Shown here: positions 36,337-48,556 of the stretch, in pieces
Layout of the letters: every line of letters begins with the position of its first letter
Numbering within the stretch: the first letter of the stretch is position 1
Origin: Acanthochlamys bracteata
Taxonomy: Eukaryota; Streptophyta; Magnoliopsida; Pandanales; Velloziaceae
DNA: 64,000 nt
Assembly (NCBI GenBank): GCA_019914995.1
Contig: CM034128.1
Location: 10,745,501-10,809,500, forward strand
Direction of reading: 5' to 3'
Position numbers and translations under genes: made by a program
The notes under the pieces: generated by a model
Told to the model about the DNA's origin: nothing
Databases searched by the model: none
What the model saw: only the letters and a program-made list of their open reading frames with translations

Positions 36337-38881
36337 TTATGAGCACCAACTGCTGCAGCAACATGAAGAAGGAACCCGGCCGGTTCTTCTAATGTAATCT
36401 GCTTGCTGTGCAGTTCTGGCAGCTTGTTGGTTCCTTTTGGCCTCTGCTGCCGCACGCTTTTCTTCTGCTCTGTGACTTGCAGCAGCTAGCTTCTGCATAA
36501 GCTTGTCTTGCGCCCGTGCTCGTATCCTTTCGACTTCAGCCTGTAGATCACGAAAACAAACTTTTCGATTATCACAACGGGATGCAACCTGAGATTCAAG
36601 AACAAGGATGCCTACAGGAATCTGCCTCTTATAATCATGCTAATAACAGCGTTTCACCAGACTGAAATGGAAAAAAGACAAGTACTTCCCAAATCAAACA
36701 GATTAGTACCTGCCTCTTACACCAAGGCTGTTAAAGAAATTGAAGGCAGGGATTCCTTTGGAGTGACTAACTCTAATTAGACAAGTGCAACAAACTTCAC
36801 CAGAACGACGTTGTAAACTTGTAATAATTTCCATTTTAGTTACTAACATTCAAACCAAAAACAATGAGCAGTATGTTAATGGCTTCAACTGTACCAATGA
36901 GCAGATAAGTGGCGTAATCACATTGAGATCTTAAATGCTTCCGAAAGTATTTTGACTAGATTTCAATAACATATTTATTAGAGTTTGATTACTTGAGTGC
37001 AGCTCAACAGAAATGTAAAAGAAAATGTTGTGCAATGGCAAGAGCAGATATTCAAATTTAATACACAATTTCCCCAGATCTTTGTCCTACTAGGTTACAT
37101 GTGTCTGGTGCATGCCTGGCAGGTAACAGCAAGTATGGGAAGAGCAAAGTCTCATAGACAACTTAAAGCAAAATCAGAAGCCCAAATAAAATGATCATTA
37201 AAGAAAAAAGAAAGGAAGATGAAGGTGCTCTACCTCAATCTTTTTCATTTCAGCTTCCGTCTTTGCTTTCTGATGATTCTCCCATGCTTGAATTTTTACC
37301 TCTTCCTGCTTAAACCTGAATCAAATGTTCCAATGTAAACACAAACACTAATTTGCAAAGCAAACAAGGTACTAAGAATCACAAATTGGGAAAACAATCT
37401 TTCGTAGAACTCAACCTGGCTAAGTATTTGGCTTTCTCTGCCTCCTCCCATGCAGCTGCCCGAACTTCAATAGCAGCTTTCGCTTGTTGATCCACCAGCG
37501 GCACATTCTTGAGTGAAACAGATGAAGCCAATTGTTCTTCTTCCCTACTCGCCCAAGCAGCAATATTCATCTTCCCGAGCTGGGTTCCAAGCGCCATTAT
37601 CTCTCTCCTTGTCTGTAACTTCATCTCTTCTTCTGTCAATTCCCTCTTCTTCAGAATGTCCCCTTGGCAATTAGTGCTACACTGAGCAGAAGCTGAAATT
37701 CTTCTTGGTGGGGAAGATGTAGGGCTGCGCAACGGACTCGTTGATCTTGTTGGAGTCCCGGTCCTTGAAGGTTCTTGGCTAGCAATGGGAGTCATCTCTG
37801 TGCCCATATCTCTCATGGAAATAGAGCGGACCGTCGGTGGTGGAGCTACATATGCAGTAGCGCTCTGGTTCGATGCTGCCCCTCCATCATGCCGGCTAAA
37901 ACTAACTGAACAACATCCACATTTTTCACAAAAATTGAGTGCTACTCAGTTGAATTAAGTAACAGAAACCTTGTCTACTACACCAGAGACAGATTTCTCA
38001 GCAATAATCTCATTTATCGCCTTTCTTGCAAGATTTAAGTTCAAAGACAATTTAACAAACATTTTAGGTGCTAGATTGACACAAATCTTCAATTTCATCT
38101 ACTAAAATCATTAAAAATAAAAGCTTACCAACTACTGAACCAGATACAGATTTCTCAGCAATGTTAGCACAAGATTCGCCTCTATTGCAAGATTCAGCAG
38201 CTATCACATTATCAATGACTGTGGTGGTACTCTGTAATCTTTTAGCGTGATCTACAGCTTCCCTAACAACCTTAGTAGCTTGAGGCGGTGGCATAGGCGG
38301 CAAAGAAGATCTCTTTCCTTGCTTATTACTCCCCTGCCTCTGCAAATTCGGGCAAGCGATCCACTTCTGCGCATCGTCCCACTTCGACGGCGCCGGTTTC
38401 GAAGAAAAAGACACCGGCACCATTGTCGACAACCGGTGGTTCTGTGGTAGTTGATCAGTTGGATGCTGTTGGAATTCGAAGCAACAGTTTGATGAAGACG
38501 AACTGGGTAATTGTGTTACCACCATGTTTACATCTCTGCACTCTTCTGTCAAACTCTGAACGTCATCTATATATCCACACTCAAGGATTCAATCTTAAAC
38601 CTTTTAATAATGAGACAACAAGAAGATGAGAAGAAGAAGAAGAAGATTACCTTCTACTTCTTGCTGTTGTTCTGCTTCTTCATCTTCAGTGGGTTGTTTC
38701 TGTTGTTGTTCACGGCAGAAGAGCATGGAACGAAGCTTGTTTGGTGACAAGCATCGAGATCCCTGTAATATATATAATAAACCCAGTTAAAAAACTTCAA
38801 ATCTCAACAAAGCAGAGAAGAAGAATAAGATATTATTATGATTACTTGAGGGTGAGGGAAATGGATACGTTGGTAATCCAT
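36337..38881 (-). CDS. Remorin family protein with long N-terminus
   Basis: Six exons, 38846-38881, 38651-38762, 38129-38566, 37416-37905, 37234-37315 and 36337-36540, give 453 residues. The start MDYQRIHFPHPQ followed by SRCLSPNKLRSMLF matches the conserved N-terminus of long remorins. The middle is Ser/Pro-rich and disordered, with the motif KWDDAQKWIA. The C-terminal 130 residues form the Remorin_C coiled coil (AKYLARFKQEEVKIQAWENH through AAAEAKRNQQAA). The protein ends RRTGRVPSSCCCSSWCS. The Cys-rich tail is the usual site of S-acylation and the membrane anchor. Remorins organise plasma-membrane nanodomains and modulate immune and symbiotic signalling. Subgroup (probably 5 or 6) is inferred from length and N-terminus. 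All introns are GT-AG. Confidence 0.93.
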
Positions 38882-40216
38882 GGATTGGTCGTGTAGTACG
38901 TAGCGGTAATGGTTGTGGTCAGCGGCGATGGCGCCGGCGAGACGTAAAGCTAGCGTTACGAAATTAACTGGTAAGACGTTGGTTGATGTGTAGCCTTTAA
39001 TTAGAAAGCTTGATAAAAGAGGTCTTCGTTTCAAATATTTTACATATATTTGACACTGAGCTCTGTTCCAGCTGAGGTACTCTGTGGTTTAAAATTACTT
39101 CAAAATAAAAAAAATTTTGAAAATTTTTAAATAAATATTTTTTAAAACAAAATTATATTATATATATATATATATTATGTATAATTCATTTATATGTTTA
39201 AAGTTTTTCTTAATTTTAATATTTTATTAAAATTTATTGATAAATAAAAATTTAAATCAAGTTTAAATTTGGAGAAGAAGATTAAGGAAACGAGACAGAA
39301 GAGATTTTGGGGTACGTGTGATACTGCTGAGTTGCATTATGTGCAGGCATTGTTTACACTATTGTTCAAATCATGTTTTCATGTTCTTTTTTTTTGTTTT
39401 TTTTTTGCACGAGATGAAAAAGGTAACTAGATTACACAACTGTTGTTGGTGTTTGGTTTGGGAATCCTCTTTTTGAGTCCTTTTGTTTGTCCAATATTCT
39501 TTGGAAATGAGAATAATAATGGCTGTTTGTTGACCGTTGATCAATTTTCTCTAAAATAAGTCAAGATAATAGTTTTTCGTGACAAATAGACATCAAACAT
39601 AGCAAACATCTTTTGTTCCAATTGACATTTAATGAATTAAATTAATATTTTATCATTATTTAGATAAATTCAAATTTTATTTAAAAACTAAAATATTAAT
39701 TTAAATTTAATCTTTTATTATTTTAAGCATCCTAAAATAATCTTAATTCAAAAGTAATCTAAAAATAATTTTTAGATATAAAATTTAAAAATAAGTTATT
39801 AAAAAATAAAATTCATAAAAATAAATATAAAAAATCGTTCCAAAAAAATTTAAAAAAGAAAGTTCCGTAGTCACCTTTTCTATAAGCAAACAAATACTAA
39901 ATTTTTTAATGAAAGAAAAAACCGTTAAATGATTAGTATAGTTATGAATGTTTTAGGAATGTTTATAAAATAAATTTTTTTTAAAATAGAAGATATTTTA
40001 TTTTTTTAAAATAGAAGATATTTTATTTTTTTAAAAAATAAATTATATTTTTTTATTTCTAAAAAAATAATAATAATATGTAATAAAAAATTTTTATTAT
40101 GTACAATTTTTTCTACACTTTTAAATTTTTAAATAATTTTTTTAAATATTTATAAAATATGAATTAAAAAATATAAAATATAAAAAATTAAAAATAGCAT
40201 TTGAAATGCAATCCGA
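38882..40216. other. Remorin upstream region with AT-rich blocks and MITE-like copy D
   Basis: The first 180 bases or so are the remorin leader and core promoter. At 39080-39270 and 39630-39870 there are AT-rich stretches without clear ends, including a (TA)n run near 39152-39174. MITE-like copy D lies at about 39945-40213. Confidence 0.5.
39945..40213 (-). mobile_element. AT-rich MITE-like element, copy D
   Basis: Read from the minus strand it begins GCATTTCAAATGCTATTTTTAA and runs on into the TATAAATATTTAAAAAA and TTATTTAAAAATTTA blocks of copy C, so it is the same family in inverse orientation. The left end reads GAATGTTTTAGGAATG. It contains an internal exact tandem repeat of about 26 bases (about 39982-40033). 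Confidence 0.55.
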
Positions 40217-40820
40217 AACTAAAAAGACTCGAGTCAAGCTCCAGAGTTGAATTCGATTCAAAGGGTTATTGAGTTCAGGGAGTTCAGGAACCTTTTTGGA
40301 TTTTGAGTGAAGTTCTAAGGTCACACTACTGAACTTCCCCATAATTGCACTTTTTTTGCATGCACATGGTGGTGGGGATGGAATCATATGAAAGGACATT
40401 GCTGTTTCTATCAATATCTGAGCTGATATGAAAGAGCCTTTCAGGGAATGGATCTCGCTGCTTTTGTTAATCAAGAACAAAATTTTCCTAGCTGTATTTC
40501 CTGTACAATGACAAAGATCACTCAACTGCTTCAAGCTAGGCATGGCTTCACCCCAGCTACCCAACTTTTTTCACTTTATAATGAAAACATAAAAATATGG
40601 AATAAAGGTGTATAGAATGCTAACTGTAAAAAACAAAATATAGGATGTGTTTGCATTACCAAATTTGAACTATTTAAAAACAAGAAAGAAACTGACTTGT
40701 TAAAGAGCGGTCGGTGAGTATTAAGGCATGGAAAAAAGCTGCTCTGATGCACTGAAGATAAATAATTCAAACTCTGTAGTAAACTGGTGAACCTATTAGT
40801 GGCACTATCTACCCAGCAAC
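40217..40820. other. Intergenic, nothing recognised
   Basis: No gene, repeat or RNA is recognisable. A 140-codon frame on the minus strand at 40142-40564 overlaps MITE-like copy D and has no family features. Confidence 0.4.
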
Positions 40821-41540
40821 GGAACAGAAGTATCCATGAAATAAAATTCCAAAAGACAACATTTGACGCTATTTTAACTGAACTATAACTGCAACATAGG
40901 TAGCTTCAGAAATGTTTGGCAATATTCTTCATGGAATCAATCCTCTAATCTGGAAAAAAAATTAATCATCCTTCGGTGTAATTCTATGACTTGTATCCTC
41001 AACTAAGATGTGTGCCTTTATATTAATTCACATAATCAAATACTTCCCCACGTCAGTATTCCAGCACTCGTGTGCATTTTGGTATCTTGCAGTAGCTATT
41101 CTTAATTGTCTTCGCCCTGTAACATATATCGACTTGGTGAAGCAGGTCCAGTCCAACACATGAATGAAAAATATATCATGTAATATATATCGATTCAGAA
41201 ATAACTCACCCTTGAAAGAACTAATATCTAATAGACAATGGCGGGCAGTTTGTTACAAACATGAGAAACATCTATTGAAGAACCAAATGAGCAAAATAGA
41301 AAAATTTGTCAACAATGACTTCTCTGGATGTCAATCATCAACATGATGAGTTAAATTTCAAAAAGAATACTTTGAGAGGTATAACAAGATGAATGCCGTA
41401 CAGCTAAGAATGAACTTCAGAAGCCACACAACATACCTCTAATGTCTGACCAGCCTCGCCGTTTTTCCGACAACGTTTTCTGTCACAATACTCTCAAAGG
41501 AGAAGAATAGTTATTCCACGGCATCCCAGGAGCAAAACCG
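40821..41540 (-). other. TOM1-like 3' UTR with probable intron
   Basis: About 103 bases after the TOM1-like stop codon a strong donor (TTAGAG/GTATGT) lies at 41436-41437, and a good acceptor (TTACAG/GGCG) lies at 41116-41117. This suggests a 3' UTR intron of about 320 bases. Inferred from splice consensus only. Confidence 0.4.
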
Positions 41541-44126
41541 TTAATGGATGGGATGGTACTGTGTAATTCCACGTCTTGGTGGTAGCTTCCTCAGAATGAA
41601 GAGGACTAAAGATGACGGAAGGATCTCCACCAGCTGTCAACAAACGCAAAAAAACATTATTCAAAAGCATCATCAGCATAGGGATGATGCTGCATCCTAG
41701 AAGTGGTTCTCAGTTCCTAAGTACAGATTTGCTCATCTTTTCATATGACTAATAGCAATAACTGATAACAGCTGCTCATAAGCATATTTCAATTATTGTT
41801 TAAAAGCAAATTGAGATAATAAGACATTATAGATTACCAGGTAATACAACAGGTTAAGGATCGGATGGTCCAAAACATCAAAGTCTGCTGCTTTATCAAA
41901 AGCATCGAAGCACATCTGTAAAAGCATATAGTTATAAAGTTATCAAAATAACATTTCTGGTACTTCACAACGAATTTTAGTCAAGTATAAAGAAGTCGAC
42001 TACTAAGAGCGCTCACCAATATGCATCTAACTAAAAAGCAAGTGAAGCATATGGTGGTCACATATCCAACCTGCACAATAACCATAGAGACACTTCAATA
42101 AAAATAAAAGTTCACAATTGGAAGCAAAGAAAAATCACTAAGATAAGTCAGGGGAACACCTCCTTCAACTTCTTACGCCTCCCTTTCGATTCTACTGGAA
42201 AGCGTTTCAGCATGAGGAATAGCCTGCCAACATTGACATATATCTTAGTAAGTAATCATTCTTTCTCTTCCTCTCCAAACCAATTAATAATAGGGGCTTA
42301 AAGTAATAAATATACACATGATGAACAAAGAGAAAGTAGCATCACAACCTTCCTCCATAAACAAGGAAGCCAAAGGCAGCAAACAGTGAGACTCCTGCAA
42401 TGGCAAAATGTGTAACTAGCAGTTATCTAATTTACTTTAGATTAGAGTCAAACCCTTGAAATTTCTACAGAAAAGAGCAATAGCAAAAAAATTATCATCC
42501 CGGAATTTTACCAGCAAAAAATAAATTTGATAAGATGAGAATAATTTGAACTGGCTTCCACCAGAGAACCAACCACAGAGCCATCTGAAGCCAAGGATAA
42601 ATAACAGATCAAATACCATGTAAACCAGATACATACATGCTACAATTGAGCTATGACCACTAAACCTAGGAGAAGAATAAAGCACAGGCACCATAGAGTT
42701 ATAATCCAATGGATTGACTGCTTAATAAGAGTAAATGCTAAGTATGTTGATGACTCCATAGAGCCATAGGTATGTGGAGCTACCATCCAATTACAGGTAC
42801 AATCTTAATAGTCAGGATAACATCTTAGCTATCTATTATCTAGCTGATAGCTTATTGTAATTTGTCTAAAAGATCCATTCTCTCATACTTTTCTTCCATT
42901 CTCACATGCAATAGTAAAATGCCCTGTAAGTTCCATATTTTGTCTTCAAGTAGGTTAAATGCATTTTACATAAGCTTAAGGTACGATAACTTGAGTAACT
43001 ATAACTTCAGATGCCTGGCACATAAACCTCGAACAACTATAACTCTAGAGACAATTACTTGCATCTCTTACCAACCAGCCAAGGAAATAATCAAATCTCC
43101 AAGGTTCCACCCATCAACATTAACAAGAACTTACCTGTACAGTGTAAACAACGGTATTGATTATGTAGAAACTTGGTCTTAGTCGATCTGTTGAAACTGC
43201 ACGCGCCTATCACAAATTCCATTTCCAGAAAGATTTTAAAAGGAAAACAAATAAAAAATATCTTTCACAAAGAAGTAAAAAAAAACCAGAAGCTTGAACC
43301 TCACCTGATAGTATATTTCTGCCCAGAATAGTAACAAGAGAGCGTAGGTTGTGAAGAATCCCAGAGCAGGCATGTCAAGAAGAATATGTTGCAATATCTG
43401 TTTAACGACAAACATAATTAAAGGAAACAATAACCTGAGATTTACTAGCAACAAAAATTTCAAGAAGTTGAAAGTTCTGGAAAAACAATTAACCGAATAA
43501 CCTCAGGTTTAATTTGCTGTATATCCCTGCGGAATACAAATGCTAATGACCTTGCTGCCAATTCAAAGCACATAAACACGTAAGTCAATCTCCAAGAGCT
43601 TAACGCATAACTTTTTAAAAGAAATAGCTTGATATTTCAAATGTACATTACTTATTACCCCCATTTACTAAGAAATTCAGAAAATGGAACACCTTCTGCG
43701 TCGTCCACCCATACTCAGGAACTCTGCATTCAATTCTAATCAATTGTATCTGAGGAACACAATCAAAACCACCATTAGGACATATGAAGAAGCCAATACT
43801 CATAATGTTACAAATCACTAAAATATGTAACACAAGATTTCTCTGTATATAATCAACAAATCTGCTTACAGACTAAAATTCAACTCGAGAAATTAAAAAC
43901 GTTACAAGTTCCGATTCCATATTTCAATCGAGATAGAACAGAGGGAAAGAAAGGGATTTAATACAAGAGCTACGGCGGAGACGAGGGAGAAGAGAGCAGC
44001 GAGGGTATGGAAGATGCTATCCTGCCACGCCGGCGATCTGTTGACGTCATCCCACCAATGAGATAACAAACTCTTCTGCAAAACCGCCGCCTCAGCCACC
44101 GCTGCTATTGCCGCCGGCCTCACCAT
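41541..44126 (-). CDS. TOM1/TOM3-family (THH1/TOM1/TOM3) seven-pass membrane protein
   Basis: Eleven exons (43965-44126, 43659-43749, 43502-43554, 43305-43397, 43135-43206, 42512-42584, 42349-42394, 42160-42223, 42017-42070, 41838-41915 and 41541-41633) sum to 292 residues, the normal length of TOM1. Family landmarks are [84 protein letters not shown] and the C-terminal [18 protein letters not shown] ending QYHPIH. About seven hydrophobic helices are predicted. TOM1 and TOM3 are tonoplast proteins of unclear normal function, known as host factors for tobamovirus replication. The very short exons and phases are consistent throughout, and the C-terminus is complete. Confidence 0.94.
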
Positions 44127-45301
44127 CTCTCTCTCTCTCTATTTATGTGTCTACAGATTCGTTCGTTCGTCGGAGATTGAGATCGGCGAAAGGGGAGAGA
44201 GAGAAGTGGGGCCGCGTGGAGATCGGGCGGGACGCGGAAGAGGGCGGGAAGCTTGACTTGGTCGTCGTGGCGGAATAAAATATAATATAACTTTTAGTAT
44301 TTTTAGTTTAAAAAAGTTACTTTAAAAAATAATTTATTTTAAGCAATTCCGAAGAATCTCATGATTTGCTTTCTAAGAGAATGTTTAATTAATTTGAACA
44401 CATGATGAAAAGTTCGGTGAAATATATATATATATATATTTGATACTCTTTTTTTTGTTTGCATCGATATGTGATCTGTTTTGTACAAGAAATGTGTTGA
44501 TTCAGAGGAACACATGATGAAAACTTGAGCGAGATGGTCTGGAAATGTGGTTGGACACAATTCAGAAGTTCCTTTCCAGAACTCCACACAGTAGCATAAA
44601 TCAAATTAGGGGGAATAATTTTAAAATAAAAATATTTTTAGTTTTGACCTAAAAATATTAATAAATAATAGACATATAATTTTTCTATAATTTTATTTTT
44701 AAAAATATTTTTTAAATATTTGTAAAAACTATATTGAAAAATATGAATTGAAAAATAAAATATTATTTTTTTAAAATAAAATATCAAACTTTAATCCTGA
44801 AAAAGATCAAGTTTCCTATTGCCTTGTTAAAATAAACAGTGATTTTCAGAAACTACCTAACCGAACAAAGATGACTACAACCAAAACGCATACAGATATT
44901 AATAAGCACGTAAATGAGTTCGCAGATTATTAAACTGCCGAAATCAGATATCAAATAAAAAAGGAAGTACAATTGGAAGGCGATAGCAAAACGAAGTGTG
45001 GCCTCCGAGTAGCTCATTTACCTGTTATTAGTTTCTGGAAGAACTACACTGACTACCATTCAAGTTGCCAGAAGACGTGCTCTTCCTTGACCCACTGTTC
45101 TTTGCCAATAATAATACAACAACATAATTACAGGGGAAGAAATAAACAAATATATTACAGGGCCTATCAAAAAACTTCTATTTCTAAACCTGCTACTATA
45201 CAAATACTGGCAAAAAACGGAGAACGGAAAATGTATTTTGCTCTTTTGTGCACTAGCTCCTCAACGGTAGTTTTCCAAACATAGAGCGCACCACATCTGC
45301 T
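44127..45301. other. TOM1-like promoter, degenerate MITE-like copy E, Furry 3' flank
   Basis: The leader of the TOM1-like gene begins with a CT-rich run at 44125-44138. From about 44608 to 44800 an AT-rich block matches the MITE-like family in inverse orientation (copy E), with degraded ends. From about 44800 to 45301 lies the probable 3' UTR of the Furry gene. Confidence 0.5.
44608..44800 (-). mobile_element. AT-rich MITE-like element, copy E (degenerate)
   Basis: Contains TTTTTAAATATTTGTAAAA, ATTGAAAAATATGAATTG and a terminal ATCAAACTTTAATCC that mirror copies B and D, but no convincing opposite end. Probably an eroded copy. Confidence 0.35.
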
Positions 45302-48300
45302 TCAGGAGTTCCCCATGTTAGCAACAAATGGTACAAGGCGCTTGTAGTCCCTCCTCCGGCCAAGAGCACAAGTATCCAGAACACGTCCTAGTAGCAGCCT
45401 GGTGTTCTGAAGTGCCACCTCCCTTTCTGAAAGTCCTGCATCTGCTGAGCCCCCACCAGCCTGCATCATACTCGGTGCAGCTCCAAACCCAGAACCAGAA
45501 AGATACTGCAAAGGCCCACTCCTTGCTTTGAATGAACTTTGTGGTGCGAGCACAGCCTGAAGGGGCCTCTCGTCACTCATACCATATCCATTCTCATGTT
45601 CTCCGAATTCGTCCATGTGACCACTTGTCAAGCTGCCACAGCTCTGGAGCAGCGCCTCCAACACACTAAGTGCCTCCCAGCACAGTGTGCTTTCTACGAG
45701 CTGCGAAACAATTGCATAGACATGCGGGCTCTGGGCTGCGTCCACCGGAGACAGATGAAGGAATGCTTTCAGCATCAGCAGTACGACCCGCTGGTAGTCC
45801 ACTGGCCCCCTTTCGAGCAGCCTCAACAAGTGCCCAAATGCCAGGGAAGAGTGCTTTGGGAACCATTCCGAGCAAATCAGAGGGGATGCATGTGCAAGGA
45901 GCTCATCAATTGATGTAATATCACCTCGTGAATAGGCCAAAAAGACCTCACCTAGATCGTCAAGAGATTTAGCTCGGCACCAGATTGAGATGTTGGAGGC
46001 AACGTAACATGCCTTTTGGTGGTTTTGTTGAAGAGACGATGTTAGGTCAGTTGAGGTGGGCTCCTTAGTCAGCTGCAAGCCCAGCCATGGAAGCAAGCCT
46101 GTGATATTCATCAAAAGCCTTGTATCTGAGTTCCCAAATATAGAGTCACAGGTTGGAATGGTTATGCGAGAGAGAACCTCAATTGCTGATCCATGGCTCA
46201 CTGTTGACATAAGTCCTTTTAGCACAAGTGGCAGTACACCTTCAAACATTGGAACTTTTGCCGTTTCTACTGGACCACGCTCTGCTCCTGTTCTTGACTC
46301 CTGACGTAGGAAATCTGCACCATCACTATTACTTGTATCAAACTCATCTCGTGGCATGCTTGATAGTAGCACATTCTCAGTTGTCCGATCGTGGAAAGAT
46401 AACCTGTCAATGACTCGAGCAAAGAGCTCAAGCACCTGGCAGTACACATGAACAAAGTCTGTGTGCATCATAGCTACACAGGCCCAGAAAAGCTGAGGGT
46501 AGAGTATCACTTTTTCTGGTTCCATGTTCTCCACCATCACCTGCAGAGTCAGCAGGATCTCCATCACAAATCCTAGAACAGGTGGAACCGGATTCCCCAA
46601 ACACCTATGCAGGCAGCGGAGAAGTAATACACAAGCATCACTCTTTACACTTGGTCGTAAAGCACGATATATCTGGTGTGAACGACATGCAAGGTGTCTT
46701 GATGTGCACTCCATTGCCCACTTTAGGGCTTCAGCACCCCATGTTTCACGTAGGTCTCCTTGGAAGAATATGGAATCCACCATGCTCAATACAAGTGCTG
46801 AAAGCAATGAGGCACTAGGGAGTTCGGCCCTCGCGAGGGTTGGATCCTCATTCTCCCACATCAGGCTGCCTCGTTTTGATTGGATGTACTTAATCAAGCT
46901 TACCACCTGTTGCTTGTTTTCCCCCTCGATGTTATCAACCTCGTACAATTCCAAGTGACGGCCAGCAAGAGAGTAAAGTAAATTGACAAGCAAGTTCTGG
47001 CAGTGGTCAAGCACAATATCCTCAGAACTATCCATCGATACACAAGTAACATGGAACAACAAGGGTAGATTCTCACGGAAGTCCTCATCATTCTCATATG
47101 CAATCTCAGCAAGTAAAATTAGCGCAATATCTGCACGGGAAAGAAGGTGCTGATGATGTCCTTGCAATGCTGACTGGAGTTCACTGGCATTAATTCCATG
47201 CAACCCGCCACTACCTTGGTGAAAAATGTCCTCTCCAGAATTGGGAGTTTCAACTAGGATATCGCCGCTGTCTCTAGAAACATGGCGGCTCCTTAAGTTT
47301 CCTCCTGTAGAGGTGCGTACTCCCATCAATGGACCTGACATGTTCATCAGTGAGGGAAGCAGCTGACCTGATCGGCCAGCTGCAGCAACCAAATTTACTT
47401 CTGAAGGTACTGGGCTCAATGGCCCTGAGATACTCCGACCATTCGCAGCTGATGTTCTCCAGCTCAGGCTTCCAGAAGTGCTCCGAAGTGGACCATCAAG
47501 AGAACCACGAACAAGAAGCGGAGACATGTGAGGCTGGTTATCCACCACAGATGCAGTCTGAGCAGCTGGGGTGCCTTGAGAAAACTCCAGAATGTAATTT
47601 CCAGAAGTGTCGCCTTTAAATGGACTAAATGGCTCCATAGTATCCTCTAGCATTCTTTGTGATAACTCACATACCAAATGATCAATTGTCTGCTGAGGAC
47701 AAATGCGTGCTAGATACAGGCTAACACGCTTCGCAACTGAAAAATACGTAGCAAATGCACCACTGATTTCAGCTGATGTATTAGAGTCGCAATCTTCGAT
47801 TCCTTTGGTTATCAAGAAGTCAAGAACTGGAATGATGTTCCTAGTGTTACTGGCAATGGTGCTCCAAAGCTTCTCAATCTCATCTGGAAACTGATCCCCG
47901 TGTTTCCAGGTTACATAGTACAGGCTCTTTAAAAGTCTCTCACTCCAACCACATTCCCATAGTTTCAAAAAGTTGAGGTTCTCAATCCAAGGGACCATAC
48001 ATGTTAGCACTTGATGCTGTGCAATTATATCAACTGCGTCTAACTGCCGTTGCATGATCTCTTCACATAGGAGCTCACTTAGATCAGGATGGTCTTTTGC
48101 GAGTTTGCAAGAAAGCTTGTACTGGAACTGTTGGTAAGAGTCTGGGAGATTGCCAACAACAGAAGCCCTATAGCGTCCAGTAGCCTCAGTGTCATCCTCA
48201 GCCCATTCACGAACAGATAAGGTCTCCAACATTTGAAGGGCATCATCACGTACTTGCCTGGATTGATCAACCACTTTGTAAAGGATCAAGCTCAAAAGTC

Positions 48301-48517
48301 TCTGAATCTCACATTTAGGAACTTCTCTACTCATATAGACTTCAGCCAGCACAGTAAAGTAACCATCAGCAATGGCAGTTACTGATGAATAGCACTACAT
48401 GGAGAAAAAGCTACACAAGTCAATAAATAACAATCATAAAAAGGAAGGAACGAACAAAACTTATGCATAAACAGATTGCACATTTAACAAGATATGTGAT
48501 GACGATGCACACACATA

Positions 48518-48556
<39 letters not shown>

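Noticed and set aside
40142-40564. A 140-codon minus-strand frame between remorin and TOM1-like genes
   Set aside because: It overlaps an AT-rich MITE-like element, has no recognisable domain, and its C-terminal part is translation of that repeat.
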